NCBI GenBank assembly: GCA_017547885.1
Contig: JAFYOP010000004.1
Span: forward strand, 259,287 to 323,286
Reading direction: 5' to 3'
Origin: Clostridia bacterium
GTDB lineage: Bacteria; Bacillota; Clostridia; Christensenellales; CAG-138
DNA: 64,000 nucleotides
A program made the position numbers and the translations under genes. Of this stretch, positions 59,601-64,000 are shown one piece after another. The notes under the pieces were generated by a model. The model was not told the origin of the DNA. It did no database searches and saw only the letters and a program-made list of their open reading frames with translations. Numbering within the stretch: the stretch's first letter is position 1; each line of letters opens with the position of its first letter.

Positions 59601-60826
59601 TGCAGGGCTGTGCAGGCGTAAAAAAAACCACCGGTCAGCATCCCGGCGGCATAGTTATCGTACCTCAGGAAAACGACATAATGGAGTTCACCCCCATACA
59701 GTATCCGGCGGATCGCTCTGAGGGTGATACCATAACCACCCACTTTGACTTCCACGCCATGGATGACAGGCTGGTAAAGCTGGATATACTGGGCCACGAC
59801 GATCCTACGGTGCTAAGGATGCTGAAGGATATAACAGGCCTTGACCCCCAGAGTATACCTTTGGATGATCCTGAGACCATGCGCATATTCTCCTCCAGCG
59901 AGCCTTTGGGCGTATCCCTTGAGGAGCTGGACTGTGACGTGGGCAGCATTGCTATACCCGAATTCGGCACCACCTTTGTTCGCCAGATGCTGAAGGATAC
60001 CCGACCCACCACCATGGAGGAGCTGGTACGCATATCCGGCCTTTCCCACGGCACGGATGTATGGCTGGGCAACGCACAGGATCTGGTATTAAGCGGCACG
60101 GCTACCCTTTCTCAGGTAATATGCACCCGCGACGATATTATGAATTACCTTATCCTTCGCGGCGGAGATCCTTCCATGTCCTTTAAAACCATGGAGAGCG
60201 TGCGAAAGGGCAGAGGCGTAAACCCTGAGATGGAAGAGCACATGCGCTCCATAGATACCCCCGAATGGTTTATCGACAGCTGCAAAAAGATAAAATATAT
60301 GTTCCCCCGTGCCCATGCGGCGGCCTATGTAATGATGGCCTTCAGAGTGGCATATTATAAGGTGCATCTGCCCATAGCTTTCTATGCGGTGTATTATTCC
60401 GTCCGTGCGGACGCCTTTGACATTGCTCAGGCATCAGGCGGTGCCGAGAGGGTACTTGCCAATATCAACGCCATAAAGAAAAAAGGCAACGATATGGATA
60501 ATAAAGAGGCAGACCTGCTCACAATACTGGAAGTGGTATACGAGATGAACAAGCGAGGCATAGAGCTTTTGCCTGTGGACCTTTACAAGTCCAAGGCCTC
60601 CGAGTTTGTCATAGAGGGGGATAAGATACGGCCTCCCTTCTCGGCCATTGCAGGCGTTGGCGAAAACGCCGCCATAGGCATAGCTGAAGGAGCAAAGGGA
60701 GGGGAATATACCTCAATTGAGAACTTCCAGGCCCGCACCGGAGCCAACTCTGCGGTGATAAAGGCTCTGAGTGAACTTGGCTGCCTTGAAGGCCTGCCCC
60801 AAACCGACCAGCTGAGCCTGTTTTAG
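56603..60826 (+). CDS. polC: DNA polymerase III PolC-type, exonuclease site apparently inactive
   Basis: This 1407-residue replicative polymerase has an N-terminal domain, OB fold (about 205-300), PHP domain (ELHLHTKMSGMDG, about 313), a 3'-5' exonuclease-like insert (about 394-565), the catalytic palm (GYLVGSRGSVGSSFVA; PDIDLNFSGEYQ with Asp936/Asp938), zinc finger CPNC and CPVCG, and C-terminal helices ending LPQTDQLSLF, a beta-clamp-type tail. The insert keeps EIAAVRFDG and NKLLEE but the proofreading residues are gone: the DxE motif reads Ala400-Ile-Thr402, the second Asp is Leu484 and HxAxxD reads Gly535-x-Ala-x-x-Arg540. PolC length is otherwise normal. It follows ispG by three bases. 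Confidence 0.95.
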   Translation: MDQRLESLFEKYGLPGAVLAEANLNKRDKKLAVVINAGSVTRAGNLFALERDLSEFMPGCQVEVRIKCDNIAELISSGDKAVLDALKDSWCDIQPVVRPAMANSVWQAEGSDITVKVPSSLMALADNPALARSAEAYYERVFGVKVNIKLAADEEIKPVIAEQPPEPVRSAPKAEHKPAPKKKDSDKAEIILGKAIRKAAIIKQSAVDENMGFVTIQGEVISSEMTKRKNGGSILTVVISDHTNTLPCKVFLEDNQEAEVDKALSDVKKKGDYLVVAGRYSMDAWLRRMCVYPRDMGRLPREVRKDTAEEKRVELHLHTKMSGMDGLTSVKDAIKTAASWGHRAIAITDHGVVHAFPDAVAQADKLTKDGKEIKVLLGVEGYLLPDSELIERQDEYVSVAITSAPGIKLDEVFEIAAVRFDGNGEKDSAVFIIDSGATLTDSIAEATGLTQAALSQGIPMGEAIRRLSKFVGDSVKVVQDTDCLDLLRQHAERFELTADTRCVSTGMLYHYLHRESKNPDIAAALNTYGLDMPTGSALDRAKAQAAVMNKLLEEMEQKGISKLSLTQAIPAEKTKGKRQTYHIIIIAKNHEGLKNLYRLVSYAHLEHLRKVPRIPRSLLLMHREGLIVGSACEAGELFRAMLKGADDNAIRSIADMYDFLEIQPIANNAFLMRNGTVKDEEGLRDFNRRIVKLGEELNKPVVATGDVHFLEPDHAQFRSIIMHARGFEDAEEQAPLYFRTTDDMLNEFAYLGEEKAKEVVITNPNMIADSCDRMKAFLSEKGTYAPSFPGANDELRDMSMKRAHELYGDELPEVVQKRLDKELNSIIGNGYASLYLMAQRLVQKSMSDGYLVGSRGSVGSSFVANMAGITEVNALQPHYVCPNCRHSDFDVDRTIYACGVDMPDANCPVCGTPYNKLGYEIPFEVFLGFKGDKTPDIDLNFSGEYQPVAHKFTEVMFGEGHAFRAGTISGIKDKTVYGYVKAYCEDNGLMVSRDEMDRLVQGCAGVKKTTGQHPGGIVIVPQENDIMEFTPIQYPADRSEGDTITTHFDFHAMDDRLVKLDILGHDDPTVLRMLKDITGLDPQSIPLDDPETMRIFSSSEPLGVSLEELDCDVGSIAIPEFGTTFVRQMLKDTRPTTMEELVRISGLSHGTDVWLGNAQDLVLSGTATLSQVICTRDDIMNYLILRGGDPSMSFKTMESVRKGRGVNPEMEEHMRSIDTPEWFIDSCKKIKYMFPRAHAAAYVMMAFRVAYYKVHLPIAFYAVYYSVRADAFDIAQASGGAERVLANINAIKKKGNDMDNKEADLLTILEVVYEMNKRGIELLPVDLYKSKASEFVIEGDKIRPPFSAIAGVGENAAIGIAEGAKGGEYTSIENFQARTGANSAVIKALSELGCLEGLPQTDQLSLF

Positions 60827-60836
60827 CAGAATTTGC

Positions 60837-60865
60837 TTGCAAAAAAGGCTGCTCTCTGGTATAAT
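60837..60865 (+). promoter_or_regulatory. Promoter of the rimP-nusA operon
   Basis: TTGCAA (60837-60842) and perfect TATAAT (60860-60865) are spaced 17 bases apart, with an extended TGG before the -10. Confidence 0.8.
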
Positions 60866-60904
60866 TTTTCTATTGTTGGACGGCACATAGCCGTATTTGA
60901 GTTT

Positions 60905-60935
60905 AAGAGTGGGTTTATTCCCGCTCTTTTGTTTT
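60905..60935 (+). terminator. Attenuator-like terminator in the rimP leader
   Basis: AAGAGTGGG (60905-60913) pairs with CCCGCTCTT (60920-60928) around TTTATT, followed by TTGTTTT. It lies after the promoter and before the rimP start (60953), so it would act on the rimP-nusA transcript itself. Confidence 0.7.
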
Positions 60936-60952
60936 GAAGGTGGAGGATTTTC

Positions 60953-61471
60953 ATGAAAACCGTTGATGCAGTTGACGCCCTGCTTCGCCCCGTTGTGGCC
61001 GGGATGGGCTATGAGCTGGATGAGGTGGAGTTCATCAAGGAACACGGCAACTGGGTACTTACCCTGTATATCGAAAAGCCCGACGGAACCGTAACGCTGG
61101 ATGACTGCGAGGCGGTGAGCCGCGCTGTGGATCCCATACTTGACGAGGCGGACCCCATCGAGCAGGCATACTACCTCAGCGTATCTTCCATCGGCATAGA
61201 CCGTCCCCTCAAAAAGGACAGGGACTATGAGCGCAATCTGGGCAGCAAGATAACCGCCAAACTCTATGCCCCCCTTAAGGGCAAAAAGGAATACACAGGC
61301 GAACTTGTTGCTTTCGATGAAAACAGCTTCACTATTGAGGTGAACGGCTCTGACATGAAGATACTCCGCAAGGATGCTTCTTCCGTGCGTCCCTACATAG
61401 ACTTTAACAGTCTTGCCACCGTGGATATCAATGATTACGACAATATAGAGATTGAAGAGGAGAAGGAATAA
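60953..61471 (+). CDS. rimP: Ribosome maturation factor RimP
   Basis: This 172-residue factor helps assemble the 30S subunit. It has the family pattern YELDEVEFIKEHGNWVLTLYIEKPDG, DDCEAVSRAVDPILDE and LSVSSIGIDRPLKKDRDYERNLG (key: IDRPLKKDRD, about 83-92; the usual SPG is SIG). GGTGGAGG precedes ATG. Its TAA overlaps the nusA ATG. Confidence 0.93.
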   Translation: MKTVDAVDALLRPVVAGMGYELDEVEFIKEHGNWVLTLYIEKPDGTVTLDDCEAVSRAVDPILDEADPIEQAYYLSVSSIGIDRPLKKDRDYERNLGSKITAKLYAPLKGKKEYTGELVAFDENSFTIEVNGSDMKILRKDASSVRPYIDFNSLATVDINDYDNIEIEEEKE

Positions 61472-62562
61472 TGAACGCCGAATTCATCGAGGCCCTTAAC
61501 GCCATTGAAAAAGAACGTGGAATAAGCAAGGATATACTTATCGATGCATTTGAATCCGCCCTTATTGCCGCTTATAAGCGTAACTACGGTGCAGTGGGCA
61601 ACGTGCGTGCCACTGTTGACCGCGACACCGGCGAGGTGCAGATATTCGCTTCCAAGACCGTTGTTGAAGAAGTGGAAAACCCCTACTGCGAGCTGACCCT
61701 TGAGCAGGCCAAGAAGGTAAACGTGCTGTATGAGGTGGGCGACGTTCTGGAAGAAGAAGTTGATCCCCGCAAGTTTGGCCGCATTGCCGCCCAGACCGCA
61801 AAGCAGGTTGTTGTTCAGCGTATTCGTGAGGCTGAGCGCGGAGTCATCTTTGATGAATTCGTAGAAAAGGAAAACGAAGTTCTCACTGCTATCGTTCAGC
61901 GTGCTGAAAAGAGCGGCATCTTTGTAGAACTGGGCAAGACTGACGGCTTCATGGCCCTCACCGAGACCATTGCAGGCGAAACCTACGAGACCAGCGACCG
62001 CATCAAGGTATATGTTCTGGAAGTACGCAAGACCAACAAGGGACCTCAGGTAATGGTATCCCGTACCCATCCTGGCCTTGTAAAGCGCCTGTTTGAGCTT
62101 GAAGTTCCCGAAATCCAGACCGGTATCGTGCAGATCAAGTCCATCGCCCGTGAGGCAGGCTTCCGCACCAAGGTTGCCGTATATTCCTCCGATCCTCAGG
62201 TGGATGCCGTTGGCGCATGCGTAGGCCAGAAGGGCATCCGCGTAGAGCGCATCGTAAACGAGCTGCACAATGAAAAGATCGACATCATCGAGTGGGATTC
62301 CGATTCCGCCGTATATATCGCAAAGTCCCTCAGCCCCGCCCGCGTAATGATGGTTTATATCAACGAGGCAGAAAAGGCCGCAAAGGTCATCGTGCCCGAT
62401 AATCAGCTTTCCTTGGCCATCGGCAAGGAAGGCCAGAACGTACGCCTTGCGGCAAAGCTCACCGGCTGGAAGATAGACATCAAGTCCCAGTCTCAGGCCG
62501 AGCAGGACATGGACATCACCGAGGCGGATCAGCTTGCCCAGGTGGAACCTATCGAGGAATAA
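61471..62562 (+). CDS. nusA: Transcription termination/antitermination protein NusA
   Basis: This 363-residue RNA polymerase factor has the N-terminal domain (1-130), an S1 domain (RGVIFDEFVEKENEVLTAIVQR region, about 128-200) and two KH domains (DPQVDAVGACVGQKGIRV near 246 and VPDNQLSLAIGKEGQNVRLAAKLTG near 308). It lacks the acidic C-terminal repeats of proteobacterial NusA, as in other Firmicutes. It controls pausing and could act on the attenuator before rimP. Confidence 0.95.
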   Translation: MNAEFIEALNAIEKERGISKDILIDAFESALIAAYKRNYGAVGNVRATVDRDTGEVQIFASKTVVEEVENPYCELTLEQAKKVNVLYEVGDVLEEEVDPRKFGRIAAQTAKQVVVQRIREAERGVIFDEFVEKENEVLTAIVQRAEKSGIFVELGKTDGFMALTETIAGETYETSDRIKVYVLEVRKTNKGPQVMVSRTHPGLVKRLFELEVPEIQTGIVQIKSIAREAGFRTKVAVYSSDPQVDAVGACVGQKGIRVERIVNELHNEKIDIIEWDSDSAVYIAKSLSPARVMMVYINEAEKAAKVIVPDNQLSLAIGKEGQNVRLAAKLTGWKIDIKSQSQAEQDMDITEADQLAQVEPIEE

Positions 62563-62589
62563 TATCCCAAAGCATAATCGGAGGACACT

Positions 62590-62859
62590 ATGGCAAAGAA
62601 AGTGCCCATGAGAATGTGCGTGGGCTGCCGGGAAATGAAGCCCAAAAAGGAACTGCTGCGCATAGTGCGCTCTCCCGAGGGAGAGGTCAGCGTGGACAGG
62701 ACCGGTAAGGCTTCCGGCAGGGGCGCATATATATGTGTAGGTGTGGAGTGCCTCAATAAGGCCCAAAAGACAAAGGCTCTCGAGCGTGCGCTGGAGCACA
62801 GCGTAAGCGATGAGGTTTTTGACAGGCTCCACAGCGAGATACAGGCCAATGGACAGTAA
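62590..62859 (+). CDS. ylxR: YlxR family protein (RNase P modulator RnpM type)
   Basis: This 89-residue protein has PMRMCVGCREMKPKKELLRIV (key: MCVGCRE, Cys about 9 and 12) and KASGRGAYIC (about 37-46). The family binds RNA and in Bacillus modulates RNase P. GGAGGAC precedes ATG. It overlaps ylxQ by eleven bases. Confidence 0.93.
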   Translation: MAKKVPMRMCVGCREMKPKKELLRIVRSPEGEVSVDRTGKASGRGAYICVGVECLNKAQKTKALERALEHSVSDEVFDRLHSEIQANGQ

Positions 62860-63151
62860 CAGGATACGCACAGCCCTCGGCTTTGCCATGAGGGCAGGAA
62901 AATGCATATCGGGAGACTTCATCTGCGAAAAGGCGGTAAAGAACGGAACGGCTCTTGCCGTGGCGGTGGATGAAGGGGCTTCCGAGGCTACCCGGGAAAG
63001 ATATACGGGGATGTGCCAAAGGGCCGGAATACCCTGCGTATTTATAGAGGACCTGGGCAGGGCCATAGGCAAGGATAACCGCATGATAGCGGCGGTAACA
63101 GAGGCGGGATTCGCCCGCATGATAAAGGAAGCCATGGAGGCTTCAAAGTAA
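62849..63151 (+). CDS. ylxQ: L7Ae-family ribosomal-like protein YlxQ
   Basis: This 100-residue protein has the L7Ae pattern LGFAMRAGKCISGDFICEKAVKNG and the later AIGKDNRMIAAVT. It probably binds kink-turn RNA. ATG 62849 overlaps the end of ylxR; the frame also extends to 62810. It stands before infB, as in most Firmicutes. Confidence 0.9.
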   Translation: MDSNRIRTALGFAMRAGKCISGDFICEKAVKNGTALAVAVDEGASEATRERYTGMCQRAGIPCVFIEDLGRAIGKDNRMIAAVTEAGFARMIKEAMEASK

Positions 63152-63173
63152 TTACACTTGGGGGTAATAATAA

Positions 63174-64000
63174 ATGGCAAAAAAGACTATTGATTCCGCA
63201 AGGGAATACGAAATTAAGGCGAAGGAGCTGTTTGAGCAGGTCAAGCGCATGCAGAACGACCTGAGCTCCGCGCTGCAGTCCGTAAAAAGGGCTGAGAGCG
63301 AGCTGGTGGATAAGGAGAAAAAGGCCGAAAAAGAGCGCATGGAGCGGGAACGTGCCGAGCGTCTCAGGGAGGTTCTTTCCGGTGAGGGCAACTTTGCTTT
63401 CCATTCCGGCACCGACGAGATAGGGGTACAGCCTGAGCCCAAGCCTGCGGAGAAGCCTGCAGAGCCGGCCCCCGTAGAAAAGGCACCCGAGGTTGAAGCA
63501 CCTGTAGCAAAGGCTCCCGAGGCCCCCAAGGCAGAGCCTGCAAAGCAGGAGCAGCCCAAGGCAGAGCCCGTTGTAATACAGCAGCGTCCCCAGCGTGAAC
63601 CCCAGCGCAGGGACAACGCCCGCAGCGATGTTCGCCCCGACAGCAGGCCTCAGCGCACAGAACGCTCTGACAGACCTCAGGGTCAGCAGAACCAGCAGCG
63701 GCCCGCACGCCCCGACAGCAGGCCCCAGGGACAGCAGCGTCCCGCTGCACAGGGCGGATATCAGGCAAGGCCTGCCGCCCGTACAGCAGAGCCCGCACCC
63801 GCACCCGGCGGAAGGGATCAGGGCAAGAACCGCGGCTTCCAGAAGACAAATAACAGAGACGAAGAGCGCAAGGCTCCCAAGAATAAGAAAACCATAATGA
63901 AGGAGAACAGCCGCGCCGGCGGATGGGACGATGACACTCCCATGGGACGCAAGCAGAAGCGCAAACAGCAGCCCGTTCACAAGCCGGAACCCGTAAAAAT
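63174..64000 (+). CDS. infB: Translation initiation factor IF-2, N-terminal part
   Basis: The gene runs off the right edge; 275 codons are visible. It begins with a charged helix (KTIDSAREYEIKAKELFEQVKRMQ), then a long Pro/Gln/Arg/Glu-rich disordered stretch (about 85-235) and the motif GWDDDTPMGRKQKRKQQ (about 250), which in clostridial IF-2 precedes the domain before the GTPase. The GTP-binding part lies outside, so the call rests on the order nusA-ylxR-ylxQ-infB and this motif. GGGGGT precedes ATG. Confidence 0.85.
   Translation, partial: MAKKTIDSAREYEIKAKELFEQVKRMQNDLSSALQSVKRAESELVDKEKKAEKERMERERAERLREVLSGEGNFAFHSGTDEIGVQPEPKPAEKPAEPAPVEKAPEVEAPVAKAPEAPKAEPAKQEQPKAEPVVIQQRPQREPQRRDNARSDVRPDSRPQRTERSDRPQGQQNQQRPARPDSRPQGQQRPAAQGGYQARPAARTAEPAPAPGGRDQGKNRGFQKTNNRDEERKAPKNKKTIMKENSRAGGWDDDTPMGRKQKRKQQPVHKPEPVK

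Noticed and set aside
1..64000. CRISPR arrays, tRNA, rRNA, insertion sequences, att sites
   Set aside because: No regularly spaced repeats, cloverleaf sequences, transposase genes or terminal inverted repeats were seen on reading; intergenic gaps are short and mostly explained by promoters and terminators.

Overview
The window looks like chromosome of an anaerobic, probably gut-associated member of the Clostridia (Firmicutes). The evidence is a complete cotJABC spore-coat operon, a PolC-type replicative polymerase, the ireB-ruvX-DUF1292 cluster, an oxygen-independent NrdD, rubrerythrin, Gram-positive style lipoprotein signals, Rnf-type flavoprotein accessories, and the nusA-ylxR-ylxQ-infB order. 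No rRNA, tRNA, CRISPR array, insertion sequence or prophage was seen. Nearly all sequence is explained by ordinary operons. The nearest genus cannot be fixed from the sequence alone.

Layout. 1-2157: tail of mntP, then a TlpA-type lipoprotein whose first active-site Cys is an in-frame UGA (a likely selenoprotein), a 46-residue CD1871A-like CXXC membrane peptide and a NapH-like 4Fe-4S membrane protein. 2217-3095 (-): radical SAM protein. 3318-10802: sugar import and use, with a UgpC/MsmK ATPase behind a long structured leader, a LacI regulator, solute-binding protein, two permeases and 4-alpha-glucanotransferase. 10844-12781 (-): GT-C-like membrane protein. 12887-14947: nrdD. 15000-16433 (-): MATE exporter. 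16630-18657: pfkA and a threonine aldolase. 18787-22735: ddl, murF, then small membrane proteins including NusG-II and Gx/HepI types. 22787-24455: FMN-binding protein and ApbE. 24472-26938: MATE, O6-methylguanine methyltransferase and rubrerythrin.

27222-30519: ROK-type kinase, nagB and nagA (amino-sugar catabolism). 30761-36273: dpp-like peptide transporter, all five subunits. 36327-37444 (-): cotJC, cotJB, cotJA. 37630-40615: ArsR/CadC repressor, free-standing HMA metallochaperone, P1B-type ATPase and a GyrI-like protein. 40671-44155 (-): NSS transporter and a large unknown anchored protein. 44408-46431: Rrf2 regulator, cysteine desulfurase and IscU. 46504-48200: small proteins, ireB, ruvX, DUF1292 and a zinc-ribbon protein. 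48423-60826: rpsB-tsf, pyrH, frr, PASTA-like peptide, uppS, cdsA, dxr, rseP, ispG, polC. 60953-64000: rimP, nusA, ylxR, ylxQ and the start of infB.

The two observations most worth following are the apparent UXXC selenoprotein at 239-1132, with a good hairpin right at the UGA, and the PolC at 56603-60826, which keeps its polymerase and PHP motifs but appears to have lost every catalytic residue of the embedded proofreading exonuclease. Regulatory DNA is unusually readable: strong sigma-A promoters, probable LacI, ArsR, PerR/Fur-like, Rrf2 and NrdR operators, and structured leaders before the msmK-like gene, rpsB and rimP.
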